Assembly (NCBI GenBank): GCA_008477525.1
Contig: SPDT01000001.1
Coordinates: 3,844,001 to 3,908,000 of the forward strand
Length of the DNA: 64,000 nucleotides
Direction: 5' to 3'
DNA from: Hypomyces perniciosus
Lineage: Eukaryota > Ascomycota > Sordariomycetes > Hypocreales > Hypocreaceae
Positions 9,858 through 20,956 of the stretch are shown in pieces. Each line of letters starts with the position of its first letter. Within the stretch, counting starts at the first letter, position 1. The notes below the pieces were generated by a model. That model saw only the letters and a list, made by a program, of their open reading frames with translations. It made no database searches and had not been told where the DNA came from. A program made the position numbers and the translations under genes.

Positions 9858-12369
9858 GATGCCTGCCGAACTGCTATTGACTCGATGGTAACTTGGCTGC
9901 CACAAGAGTGAAAGGGTGCGAAGAAGAGGAAGCCAGAAGAGAGGCGAACGAGTCTGCAGTATGTAGTGGTCGTAATCATTAATCGTACTCGTAGATAGTA
10001 GTAGTACGGAGTACTTCGTATGTAGATAGATAATGCGAGTTGTAGCTTCAAGGTGGTGAACAGATGCCCCGCGTACCTGTGGGGTCGGCCAATGCGGCTT
10101 AGCGCTATCGCCTCACCATCTGAGCTGAGGTTTTATGCAGAGGTTATGCATACTATTTATTACCTATGATGCAAGAGAAAGAGGCTGGATAATTTAGTAG
10201 CTGCCTAGGCAATGTCTTGATCGCATTACTACTACTATTCGCATTCGGCTATCAACAACCTGTACTTCGTATCCACAACACAATTTCCTATGTTATTATG
10301 ATAACGGCCGCCTTCGGCGCCGCTCTGTTTTCTAGTTTTCTGGCTAGCTTCAATTGAGAGGATTCCTCGCGTATTGCTGTCACGCTCAACAGCTAGATCC
10401 GACAGTATTAAATTGGCAATTATAGAGTATTTTACCTTGTGAGCTGGAGAAGCCAGTAGTAATTAAACGAGTGCGAATACAAGGGGGAAATGGTCTGAAC
10501 AGAACTAAAGCCTTAATCCTTCCATCAGAAAAATGACGTCCCCGAACCCATGGCTTGGACAGCTTGGATCGACTCTACATCTTAAAGACTTTAACGGAGA
10601 CAAGAACCATTTACGGTGTCTTGCTCAGACAAAGTAGAGATCTAAAGGGTCCAGACCCCATAAACGACCACAATTTAAGCTCCAACGAGTTGATAGACTT
10701 GTTTACTCCGTAAAGGACGAGAATTGCAACCTAGAGAGTCTCAGGGTCAAACCCATTGTGCTAGACCAGCAAAAGTAAAGCGTACGCCTCAACAGTCACA
10801 GTACTAGCTGATAGTGTGGCTTTTATTTGCTTTGTGTCAGTCGAGTCGAGAGCTCTCCATATCTCCTTCACAAAGGAAACCGACTACGATAGCGTGCTTG
10901 TTAGCTTCTCGACGGCTCCAAGACAATACTAGTTCAGTGTACGGAGTACTTCGTATGTATGTTCATAACTCCGGGACTGCGGCATAGCGAAGAATGCTCC
11001 GGACAGCTGGTCACTAGTGCGTTTCGTATGGATATCGGATGCCGATATGCGAACTGGGGTTTTCAGAACTGCCGAAGATTGATTAGTATTCACAGTACTC
11101 CCTGATCTCAACTTTGTTCTTGAAGTGACGCCATGTTCCATAAAAATTCATCATTGAGCTCCAGGGAATATCATCTATTATCACATTAGAAGCTATGAAA
11201 CAACCGGCATACGAGCGCCTAGTTGAGAATGTTTCCTCTCCATTTAGAACGTGTGGCATTTTAGCCATTCCACTAGTACTACTTCTATCAACGACAGGCA
11301 TCACTGAAACTCATCTGCAAATCAGCTCCGTCGAAGATGTAGTTGGCGCTAGAATCGGGAAAGGATCCGCTGTCTGCACTTGAGACCGTTAAATTTCCGA
11401 TATGTGCACTGGATGGAATCCATGAATGATGAGAAAATGCTGTCCTGAGCTAGCAAAATCCCCGCAACCCAGAGGGCAACAAGGCTCCCCTCTTTCGTAC
11501 CGTCCTCATCTTCCGAAAATAGCGTCCATGGCTTCACAACTGCTATCCACAGAGGATAGAGAAAAAAGTACAAGCATATATATATATATATATGTTTTTG
11601 GCTATCAATCAATACACAACACTATGAGGGCATATAGATGAGCGAAATGAGGGATTGGATTCTTCTCTATTTAGTCCAAATAGTAGGAATCTATATCGAA
11701 GATTTTCCTCCGTTCTATGTAGACAGAGGTAAAATTATGTGTAGCTCCGCGGCCTCATTCCATGGAATCACGAGTCATCACCCCTGAATGATTCTGAAAA
11801 GGGAAATAGCTGTACCATTGTGAAAGCTCCCGAGTGCCGTAGTCCAGGATCGTGTCTCGGCACTACATAGACACTAACTACTTATAACTTGTAAAGATTA
11901 ACGCCAGCTCGGTGGCGTTCGTTGGCATATCACGGTCATAATATTGGTGGACGTCCCCCTGCAACCCAGACAGCCAATACTACAGCTTTACAAAGCACAC
12001 TAACATGATATGTTGTAGTATGTGGTTTCTTAGCTTTGCCGAAGAAATTGCCGACTCGTTGATCAAGCCTGAGCTATGAACCAGTTCTACATCTGGGGTA
12101 CCAGAACGATGTCGCCTTCTCTCTAAAAGCGTGAATCCTCAATGCCTCGAGTAATGAAGAGTCCCCTGTCCAAAGGGTTCTAATCTTTAAGATCCCCCAA
12201 TCCCCCAATCCCCCCAGTTATTAAATTTAAGGTACTTCTACCAAGCAGGAAAAGCCCAGAGCTCTTCCCTTGTATATACCCTCTTTCCAGCCCACATAGT
12301 TTCATTGCTTCCTCCATCTATCATTTTGGATCCAAACTCTACACTCTCTACGTTTCTTGGACATTCATT
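9858..12369. other. Gene-empty AT-rich spacer (2.5 kb)
   Basis: No convincing coding sequence on either strand; every ORF is short and lacks family resemblance. It holds two nearly identical copies of a composite motif (TACGGAGTA followed directly by CTTCGTATGTA) at 10005 and 10940, further motif copies at 10263 and 10704, and a (TA)n run near 11577–11593. It could be promoter sequence, decayed repeat DNA or both; I saw no transposon protein remnants. Confidence 0.6.
12273..12278 (+). promoter_or_regulatory. Candidate TATA box of the 12370 membrane-protein gene
   Basis: TATATA about 97 bases before the ATG, followed by pyrimidine-rich sequence. Position is typical for a fungal TATA box with a short 5' leader. 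Not confirmed by any start-site data. Confidence 0.35.
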
Positions 12370-13469
12370 ATGGATCTCGCTTCTTTTTACTTTGGCCTAT
12401 TTTTAGGCATATTTGTCTTTACCTTTACAAAGGTCATACAACAAACCCGACTCATATGGAGACGCACGCATAACTTCAACGCTTACTTGTATATGATCTG
12501 GACAGAGGCATGGGTGAATTTTATCTTTGCTCTCGTTACGTTCCTATACCTTAATCAAATTATTCCTGGATGGTAATTTATCACTCCCGTACATCCCTGG
12601 TATAAAGGCTTACAATTGCTAGTATTGGATTTTACTTCTTGACGGGTAACTATTGCCACAAACTTTTGCGAGGCTCTCGGCTAATCAATTCGCAGTGGTT
12701 GTTTGGGCAATCCAGACGCAGCTTCTGCCACAAATCATTGCCAACCGTGTCTCCCTAATCATGACCAACAAACGAAGAGCCACGAAGCTGAAATGGGGCC
12801 TTGCGATTTCTATCCTTTTCATCAACATCGCTGTTGGCTATATCTGGACTGTTGCGCAACTTGAATCCGCTACCCCTTTCCAGCATTATATGAACTATGT
12901 ATTCGAAAAAGTCGAGAAAGCATTCTTCCTTGTTCTCGACTTGGGACTCAACCTCTACTTCTTGTACTTGGTTCGCTTCCGCCTGATTGCGGAAGGTTTA
13001 AGCAAGTATTGGAGACTTTTCAACTTCAATGTTGGAATTGTGTTTCTCTCTACGTCAATGGACATTCTACTCCTCGGGTTCCTAAGCTTGCCCAACCCTT
13101 ATTTGTAAGTTTCTGACTGCAGTGTTCCAAAAAGCTATCAACTAACCTCAACTATGCAGATATGTTCAGTTCGCCCCCGTCGCATATATCATCAAGCTAT
13201 ATATTGAGCTCCAAATGGCTGTTTTGATCTCCAAGGTTGTGCGGAGCGGCTCAGTTGAGCGAGGAGATGACTGGAACGGAAGCAGTGGTCATAAAACTAC
13301 CGGGGGACATCAAACGCTCACTTCCCACGTGGTCGTCACTGCCGCGTTAAAGCCAGAACGTACACGGTCAACCACATTTGAAGTCGAGAATGGCATTGTA
13401 AAGACGGTTGAGACTACTGTTATGGTGAATGAGATGGATGATGATCACAGTGACCTGTCGAAGGTTTAG
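12370..13469 (+). CDS. Fungal integral membrane protein, about seven transmembrane helices, function unknown
   Basis: Four exons: 12370–12572, 12623–12645, 12696–13104, 13160–13469; 945 nt, 314 residues. The 23-nt second exon is needed to keep frame and continue the third helix (…NQIIPGCIGFYFLTVVVWAI). Hydrophobic segments: ASFYFGLFLGIFVFTF, WVNFIFALVTFLYL, GFYFLTVVVWA, LAISILFINIAVGYIW, AFFLVLDLGLNLYFLYLV, VGIVFLSTSMDILLLGFL and FAPVAYIIKLYIELQMAVLI. A hydrophilic cytosolic-type tail of about 80 residues ends the protein. I recognise the layout as a common fungal membrane-protein type but not a characterised family. It may be receptor-like; no function is claimed. Confidence 0.8.
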
Positions 13470-13623
13470 TTGTGGTCAGATGAGCAGAGAATGTTATGAC
13501 TTGACACCTTTTTTCTCTTATTTTTTCACCTCTTCTTTTTATTATGAAGATAATACTATGTATCATTAGCTTTCTATATACCCTTACTTAATGCTCCTCT
13601 TGGAACATGGATGCCATACGACA

Positions 13624-13968
13624 TCAGCAGCTTGCCTGTGTATATACTCGTTTCTGTCTAACCCCGAAAAGAGCCAACATTCTCTTTCGAGCAGTCTCTT
13701 CTATTCGCCGCTCTGCCTCGGCCATAACAGCTGTGTTGTTCAACGCCTTCGCTTCACGATACAGGTCACTCCATTTGGCATGTAACCTGTTGAATTCATT
13801 ATTGATCCTCCTCCGCAACTCCTCTGGGTGACAACTCGCGCAAGTATCCTGAAGGTGGTAGAGCTCGAAATTTTGGCGACAGCTGTCCCTCTTCTCGGGT
13901 GGACATTGCTGAATGTTTTGCACAAGGTCATGTCCACAGGACATTCGAAATTTCGTACCAGAGCACAT
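13624..13968 (-). CDS. Small Cys/His-containing protein of unknown function
   Basis: Single-exon ORF of 114 residues, convergent with the membrane protein gene (154 bases between stops). The N-terminal half has seven Cys and two His in a regular layout (MCSG, MSCGHD, QQCPPEK, DSCRQ, DTCASCH), suggesting zinc binding. The second half is a charged helix (ELRRRINNEFNRLHAKW, AEAERRIEETARKR). Small fungal proteins with an 'MC…CGH' start are common and uncharacterised. The regular Cys spacing followed by a coherent helix argues that it is real. Function unknown. Confidence 0.6.
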   Translation of the reverse strand: MCSGTKFRMSCGHDLVQNIQQCPPEKRDSCRQNFELYHLQDTCASCHPEELRRRINNEFNRLHAKWSDLYREAKALNNTAVMAEAERRIEETARKRMLALFGVRQKRVYTQASC

Positions 13969-14468
13969 TGTAATCAGTTTAGTAGAAAATGGGAAAAGTT
14001 CTACAATGGATGGAAACCCCTATACTGATTGCTCCTGGCACTCTACTTAAATAATTTGCACAGATTGTTTCGATCGCTGTAGGTTTCTTTGTGGAGTTGA
14101 TTCCATTCAGCCAACATCAATAACCAGAACATACAAACACAAACAGTGAACAGGACCAAAGATATTCGAGAATAATTAAGCGAGCGCTTATCAGACACAA
14201 TTATCACGCATCAAAGATAAGTCTTGAATACCATATTGTACAAGAAGGGTACCCGTTTATTAGATTACTCTATATTATCTAGATAGGGCTAAATTTCGCC
14301 AAGTGTATAATCCAAGATGCTCAGATCCATCCTTTACCTTTTCTAAGAATTGCGTGGAGATTTTCCCAGTTCCCAAAAGACGTCTCTTTTTTTAAAAAAA
14401 AAAAAAAAAAAAGAATGTGGTGTTTCATATAATCATAGTGTCAATTAAGACCGTGAGAAACCTCTTTC
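13969..14468. other. Spacer with a poly(T)/poly(A) tract
   Basis: 500 bases between the start of the Cys-containing protein gene and the 3' end of the MFS gene. It holds a T7-A19-like tract around 14387–14412. No gene seen. Confidence 0.55.
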
Positions 14469-16355
14469 TCATTGTGCCTGTGGGTTCTTGTCCTTCTTGA
14501 TGCTCCTCCACTGAACACCAAAGGCACAAAGCAATTGAGCACATGTGAGTGCCACTGTAGCCAAAAATATCCGTGTACATGCATGGTTGTACGCATCTAT
14601 AACAGTCGGCATATACTCGGCTGGGACAATTTGGTGGAGTTCAGTGGCACCACTACTAATAATCATGATGGGATCCAGGCCTGGAATATTGGAGAGCCGA
14701 GAAACGAGAAGACTGCTCAGAATGGTTTGGCCAACTGAGACGAATATCGCACCGCCGAGTTGCTGGGCGAAAAAAGTAATGGCGAGACCCATGGAGACAT
14801 CCGCCTTGGGAAGAACCGCTTGTACGGCCAAGCTGATCGTTTGCATTCCAAAGCCCACCCCGAAACCAGTCAGGAACTGATAGGCAATCCAGTGAGGGGA
14901 TCCTGTGGTTGGGGTGAACGTGCTCAAGAGACCCTCACCAACTGCCATGATACACGGGCTAAGGATCATAGACGGAACATAGTATCCGCTCTTTTGCGTA
15001 AGTACACTGGAAATAATACCCGCAACGACGAGACTCAGCACAAGCGGGATAGTGTAGATGCCGGATTTGACGGGGTCAGCTGCTTGAGTAGTTTGGACTG
15101 AAAGCTTGTGAGCCCTCAGACGTAAGAGTGGGAGGTACAAGTGAGCAACTTACACCACAGGGGAATGAAGTAGACCATGACAATCATGGCGCCCGAGAGA
15201 AACAACATGTAGAATGTGCCTGACAGCATCGTCCGCTGCGTGATGATTCTCACAGGCAGTGATGCCGAGTCGGGCATCTTGACTTGAACCACGGCAAAGG
15301 CAATCCCGGCCAGTCCAAACATGACGAAGAGCAGGATGATGCGCCAGTTGCTCCATGCATAAGCCGAGCCACCCCATTGCAGCGCGAGCAACAGGCAAAC
15401 CGTGCACGGGATGAAGAAGAAAGTGCCTAAAGGGTCGAGCCGTATGATTTGTTCCTTCACTGGCGTGGACTGCTTGGGTTTTTCGGGCGACTTGAAGAAG
15501 AAGAAGAGGCAAGCAAATGCGACAACCCCAGCGGGAAGGTTCATGTAGAAGCACCATCTCCACGTTGCTCTCTCGGTGAAAGCACCGCCAAGCAGCGGTC
15601 CAGAAATGGAAGCGACACCAAAGACCATAGCGAAGAGTGCTAGTAGACAGAATTAGCATATGTCTCACTTGGAAACAGGCTTTTTCCTTTATGAATTCAT
15701 ACTGACATTGAAAAATCGGACGCTTATGTAGAGGTACCAGGGGGATAATGGTCATCATAGAGCCAGTCATTATACCCGCAGCTCCAACTCCAGCAATAGC
15801 TCGACCAACGATGAAGACAGGAGAGTTTGGAGCCGCGCCGCAGATGGCAGAACCAACCTCGAAGATTAATATGCAGGAGATGAACGCCCACCGCAGATCA
15901 TAGAATTTGTAAATGCGTCCCCAGAGGAGTTGAAAAGCGGCGGCCGTCAGCATGTAGGACGAGCCGTACCAGCCGATGTCCCCCAAGCTCTTGAACTCAT
16001 CGGTGATTCGAGGGATTGCTGTCGACACGATGGTGCGATCGAGGGCGACGAGCAGCATTGAAACCAAAGTCGAGAGGATGATCAACCAGAACTTGATGCT
16101 CTTTGGCTGGTAGTTTGCCTCGGCCTCACTTTCTGAGGTGGGACCGGCTGACTTTGCCGTTTCAACATCAGCGTCTGAAGCTTGTGGTTCTTCTTTCGAG
16201 ATGTCTGTTAAGATTCCCTGTTGACCATCCTCCCTTTTTTCATTGTAGCGGTCGTCAGGTTTATGAGCAGTTTCCGACGATGATAATGAACCACGGTGTT
16301 GGGTGTTAGGAGGGTGTGATGGCAGACCAGCGAGCTTTTCGTCGGGGGCAGACAT
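14469..16355 (-). CDS. MFS multidrug exporter, DHA2 (14-TM) type
   Basis: Three exons: 15707–16355, 15154–15639, 14469–15097; 1764 nt, 587 residues. The introns use GTCAGT…TAG and GTAAGT…CAG and restore TM helices that a read-through frame would break. An acidic hydrophilic N-terminus of about 85 residues precedes the first helix. Family signatures are visible: [13 protein letters not shown] (motif D1), [12 protein letters not shown] (motif A), [12 protein letters not shown] (motif B), and [10 protein letters not shown] plus [13 protein letters not shown] (DHA2-type motif C region). These are proton-coupled plasma-membrane exporters of drugs or fungal metabolites; the substrate cannot be told from sequence. 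It diverges from a Zn2Cys6 regulator, and the shared promoter has a striking triple repeat at 16572–16625. Confidence 0.92.
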
Positions 16356-16571
16356 GCTGTGAGGTCAGTAATAGTTTCAGGTACAGAGGGGGCAGATGAC
16401 AGTTGATATGATCCACACGAGATATTGACGAATACTTACTATTTGGAGCAGATGGAAACATGATATAAATACACATCAGCTATCAGCTGTCACCACATTC
16501 GGGGATCAGGGAGGCATGAGCAGTCGTACGCATTATTGTAAATACGGATGAAAGGTTTTTTTCAGCTTTTG

Positions 16572-16625
16572 GTGCCGTATTGGCTCGGCGCCGTATTGGC
16601 TCGGTGCCGTATTGGCTCGGAACCG
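16572..16625. promoter_or_regulatory. Triple 16-bp repeat with CCAAT boxes and CGG-N2-CCG palindromes
   Basis: Three copies of a 16-bp unit start at 16572, 16588 and 16604, differing at one base, with a degenerate fourth copy after them. Each has ATTGG (CCAAT on the minus strand) at 16579, 16595 and 16611. Unit junctions make the palindromes CGGCGCCG (16586), CGGTGCCG (16602) and CGGAACCG (16618), the half-site type used by Zn2Cys6 dimers. The array lies 217–270 bases upstream of the MFS start. CCAAT is the site of the HapB/C/E complex. Binding is inferred. Confidence 0.7.
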
Positions 16626-16688
16626 CAGTGGCTATATAGAGATTAGTAGTGGGAGTTCGTTCTATGTTCTCTCTACGCATTATTATGG

Positions 16689-16738
16689 AGTAGTAGTAGT
16701 AGTAGATGTAGATAGATAGATAGATAGATAGATAGATA
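16689..16738. repeat. (TAG)n and (GATA)n microsatellites
   Basis: About six TAG units followed after a short spacer by about seven GATA units. The GATA run also offers dense GATA-factor-like sites, though this may be coincidence. Confidence 0.85.
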
Positions 16739-17599
16739 CCCTGTATCTTATCGATGCCAAGCTTCGGACGCGACGGTTAATGGTTGTTTCCGGTGATCAG
16801 ACGCTAGTCTGGATCGGGACGCACTCGATGTGGTATCCCATTTATCTCGGGACCGAGCTCTCGACTCAGTCTCCGAAAGTCGTCTCCAACAAGTCACCCC
16901 ACTCGAGTCCCATCTCCGCAGCGTCTGCGTAACGGACAGACTATTTGGCGGTGGATGTTGTCAGAGCGGATGAGCCATCATCTCTGCTAAGGTTCGCGTT
17001 CTGCCAGCTAGCTAACGGCTAACGGCTTTTTTTGACGGCATCTTAACGGGTTTCCAACGTCCGCTTCTCTCCTCCCCCCCCAGCACTCCCTGCCCTGCTG
17101 GGCAATTGCTCGACATCTGATTCGCGACTTTTTTCTACCTGTTTCTCACGAATGGAACTCACCTTGCAGTAGTATTAGCACCATATCACCGGTCTGCAGC
17201 AGCATACCATCATCCGCTCCGGGGCCCCCGTACGCTGTCTCCGTGGCCCAAGAGTCTGTCTCTCACGGCTGATCGCCATTTGGTCCGGCGGGCCTTGGCT
17301 CGTGTGACAGAGAGGCGGCACTCTTCAAGTTTTGTGAGGTTCCTGGCTCGTGGCAGCCAGGCACAGGCTCAAAACAGCCCGAGGTTGGGTCTTCTTGTGA
17401 GCTCCACACGCGCTCAAGAGCCCATGCACATCGTACAGAGCTTTGCTACCAACCAATCAGCCTGAGCACCTTGGAAACACACCCATTTCAGGGGAGAACT
17501 CCCGTTACCCCTCCAGAACAGATTGCTTGTGGATTGTCGATATCCCGTATCCCACTTGCTTACACACCGGTCTCTTGCATTCGTGTATTACCATGAGCC

Positions 17600-20093
17600 A
17601 TGTCGGCTGATCACTCTCCGAACGTCCCCGGCTCCGGCTCGGGCCCGGCCCCGCCTAACCCCCATGGTGCTCCGTATCCGCATCCGGTTCCCCAGCAGCC
17701 ATATCATCCCGACCCGTCGGCCAGGAAGCTGACCAGGGGCACTAGCTGTGTGCACTGCCAGCAGCGCAAGGTTCGATGCGACAAAAACAAGCCATGTGCC
17801 AACTGTGTCAAGTCTGGGACCGAGTGTCGTATCGTTCCTCCACAGACACCAAGACGCCGTAAGAAGCGCCTGCATGAAAAGGACCTCATTGAACGTCTCA
17901 AAAAATACGAAAGCTTGCTGACCCAGCATGGAATCAAGTTCGATGCCATTGACCAAGACCCAAAGGGGGACGGCCATGGCCTCGATGATGTTGACGAGCT
18001 GGAGAATGATTTTGAGGGTCTAAAGACCTCTCCGGAAGCCAGCGCATCCCCTTCGGTGACATCTCATGTTGATAAGTACGCCCCCTTCCCCGTAATTTTC
18101 TGCAGCCCTTACCTCGATTTGCTAACGCCGTACCCCATCTTTCTAGACCTGGAGCATGGTTTTCTCTTCATAAAGAGGTGAGTGGATTGTGTCCACCAGA
18201 CGGTAACTTCCGTGATTTAACTCGTAAAACCAGTTCAGGGCGAGTGAGCAATTCCTACACGACTCATCAGAGGAGGACATGGATGGATCAACTATCATCG
18301 TGCCTTTGACGCCATGTTCGCCAACCAGGACGGATTTCCATTCATCCTCGGTGGAAAACACACCACCGTCACAAAGTCCCACCCTTCTACCATACATATT
18401 CTTCAGCTCTGGCAAATCTATATCGACAACGTCAATCCATTGCTGAAGATAACGCATGTTCCTAGTATTCAAGGTCAGATTATCGAGGCGACCTCACGTC
18501 TAGAGCAGGCACCGAAGAACATTGAAGCTCTCATGTTCGGCATCTATCTCATGGCGATTATTTCCTTAGAGGAACCGGATGTTCAAGGAACCTTCAACGA
18601 TTCCAAACAAGAACTTATTACCCGGTATATTGCGGCACTTCAGCAAGCACTGGTCAACGCCAGCTTTATGCGCATCCCCGACCCCATAACTCTACAAGCA
18701 TATGTCCTATACCTGGTACGTTTTTCAATTAGTCAAACCATGTCTTTCATAACTAACCAGAAACCATTAGTTTGCCATACGCTGGTTCATAGACCCAAGA
18801 CAAGTGTTCTGCCTAATAGGCATCGCAGTCCGCATTGCCCAGCGAATGGGTCTTCACCGAGACCCTGCAGGTTATGGACTGCCCCCCTTTGAAGTCGAGC
18901 AGAGGCGCCGTCTTTGGTGGACCATTGTCACATACGATCGCCGGATAGGGGAAATAACAGGCTCAACCGTCTCGGCGCTTACAAGCGGCGATTGCGACTG
19001 CAAGATCCCTTTGAACATCAACGATTCCGACCTCCACATCAACGGTAAAGAGCAGCCATCCCCACATACTGGACCGACCGAAATGCTCTTTGCCCTCACA
19101 CGTATTGAACTTTCCATGGCTGTCGCGGACAACAGTAATCGTGACACCTTCAAGGCGAACCCTGAGAAGAGCAGCCCTTCTCCAAAAATCGGACGAACTG
19201 GTGGCAGCACCACAGTCCGTCTTGTTGGCCAGGACACCCCTCCATATACCATCGATGGCTTCTGTGCGCATATAGAGGGAACCTACCTTGCCCATTGTGA
19301 CCCAAAGATCCCCCTCCACTTCTTTACCGTGACAATGACCCGGCAGGCACTCTGCAAAATGCGCGTCATCAACTTTCTTGTCCGCGCCCACAACGCCGAG
19401 AGCATGCCGCTCAAAGACGCGGAGCGCGACAGCCTTTTCGGCCAGGCTACACAGATGATTGAGTACGACAACGTGGTGCAATCTTCCGATAGCCTCCGTC
19501 CATATCGGTGGTTCGCGATGCACAATTTTCCATTCCCGGCATACATGTTCATTGTTCAGGAGCTTCGCCATCGCACCTCGGGGCCGTTGGTGGAGAGGGC
19601 CTGGGACGCCATCGCTCGGAACCACGACCTGAGAGGAATGCACAACAACACTCACAGCCCCCTACATGTTGCTTTTGGGAAGCTGTTTACTAAAGCATGG
19701 GCAGCACATGAGGAGGCTCAACGGGCGTCTGGGAAAGAAATCGTCGTCCCGCCTTTCATCCTTACCCTGCGCGAACACACGGAAAAGCAGCGAAGGGCCC
19801 ACTCAGAGAACAAGACAGACCCGAGACTCGAAAACACAGGGGCGAACATCCCTCGCTTGCTACCTCGTGAATTTTCTACCACTTCACCCGAGAACCCGGC
19901 GATGATGACACCACCTGTAGACCCGCAGGCGGCCATCGCCACCACGCTGGGAGAAGACATTGACATGGACTGGTCATATCTCATGGCTGGATATCAGGAC
20001 GTCGGGACTTTTCAATTCAATGTCAATGCTTATGGCGGCGGCGGGATGGGTGGGTTCGGCAGCCCAGGCACTGGGAATATGTTTGGCAATTAA
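17600..20093 (+). pseudogene. Zn2Cys6 fungal-specific transcription factor, reading frame broken by one base
   Basis: Four exons: 17600–18075, 18147–18177, 18234–18715, 18771–20093. The DNA-binding domain is an intact C6 cluster starting at residue 50 (CVHCQQRKVRC, then PCANC and GTEC), followed by a basic linker (RRRKKR) and coiled coil. A fungal-specific TF middle domain follows (LFALT, RIAQRMGLHRDP, RRRLWWTIVTYDRRIGEITG), then a Gly-rich tail. Exon 3 starts in the frame FRASEQFLHDSSEEDM but must continue as RAFDAMFANQDGFPF in another frame. One base appears missing between about 18294 and 18300, and with one more base the sum would be a multiple of three (2313 nt, about 770 residues). No intron explains the switch. 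Either a real inactivating deletion or an assembly error; all other parts look intact and constrained. It probably regulates the divergent MFS gene. Confidence 0.8.
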
Positions 20094-20956
20094 GCAAAAG
20101 CATCACATACTGTCAACGACGGCTTGCTAGGATACGGTGTTCTTTTGGATAGGACGAGATCCCCATGGCCCAGAAAGATCTGTAAGGATATGAACATGTT
20201 GCAAAAAAAAAGGGGAGTGCTGGAGTTGGGAGGGGAGCTGTACTGATATTGTCATAGATATGGTCACAAACGCCGCACACGATTACCAATACCCGACTCA
20301 TCTTAACTGTTAAAAAGGAGCATACGTTAATATACATCATTGTACATAGCAATAGGCAACAACTTCTGGAATCCGTGCCCCGTATTACAGCCATGATCTA
20401 GAATAAGTGCATTACATTAGGTAGGTATGCTATTCAAGGATCATGTGTCCCTTGTATGCTCATCCGCCCATCGTAATGGCTGTAAAAGCGGTACTATACT
20501 ACAGATGTATGTACAAGATAGAACCACGGTGTGTGATAGATAACATGCGCATGGCCATTGACAAGGCGGGGAAAACGCGCAAATCAGCGCTCCCACTGTC
20601 CGTCCCGTCCCATCGGTATTTGCCCATTAACAAACAATCCTTGTTGAAGGCGACCGTGTCCGGGCCAGGGAAACGGCCTGCCATCTCTCCCTGGGCCTGC
20701 TTTGACTCTCCCCCGAGAAGCAGCCCCGCATTGTGACGCCTCCGTAAACAACGCAATCGACATTCCACACAGAAGTCGAAGGGGGTTCTCTACTTCTAGG
20801 TGGTTTCATCTCATCCTGAGAACAAGACGGCGCGCCTGCTGAGGTAGATCGGCTGTTGTCGTCCACATCTATGGTGTGTGTTGTAGTTGGGCGGCTCTAT
20901 ACCACGTTTGAAAATATTTGCTTGGTTTAGGCAGGCATCAGTCCGACAGTTCTGTG
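20094..20956. other. Convergent 3' spacer
   Basis: 863 bases between the stops of the Zn2Cys6 gene and the methyltransferase gene. No coding potential that I trust; no clear repeats apart from a short poly(A) near 20203. Confidence 0.5.

Larger units (their letters stand above)
16356..17599. promoter_or_regulatory. Divergent promoter region, MFS exporter / Zn2Cys6 regulator
   Basis: 1244 bases between two divergent ATGs. It contains the triple CCAAT/CGG repeat, a TATATA at about 16634, a trinucleotide and tetranucleotide microsatellite, and GC-rich sequence closer to the regulator. No gene seen; the ORF at 17280 looks like leader sequence. Confidence 0.6.

Noticed and set aside
9858..12369. 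Decayed transposon
   Set aside because: No integrase, transposase or reverse-transcriptase-like motif and no clear terminal repeats were found; only short motif copies.
15150..15706. Read-through tail of the MFS first exon (401-residue frame)
   Set aside because: Splicing restores TM helices and the DHA2 signature; the read-through frame has none.
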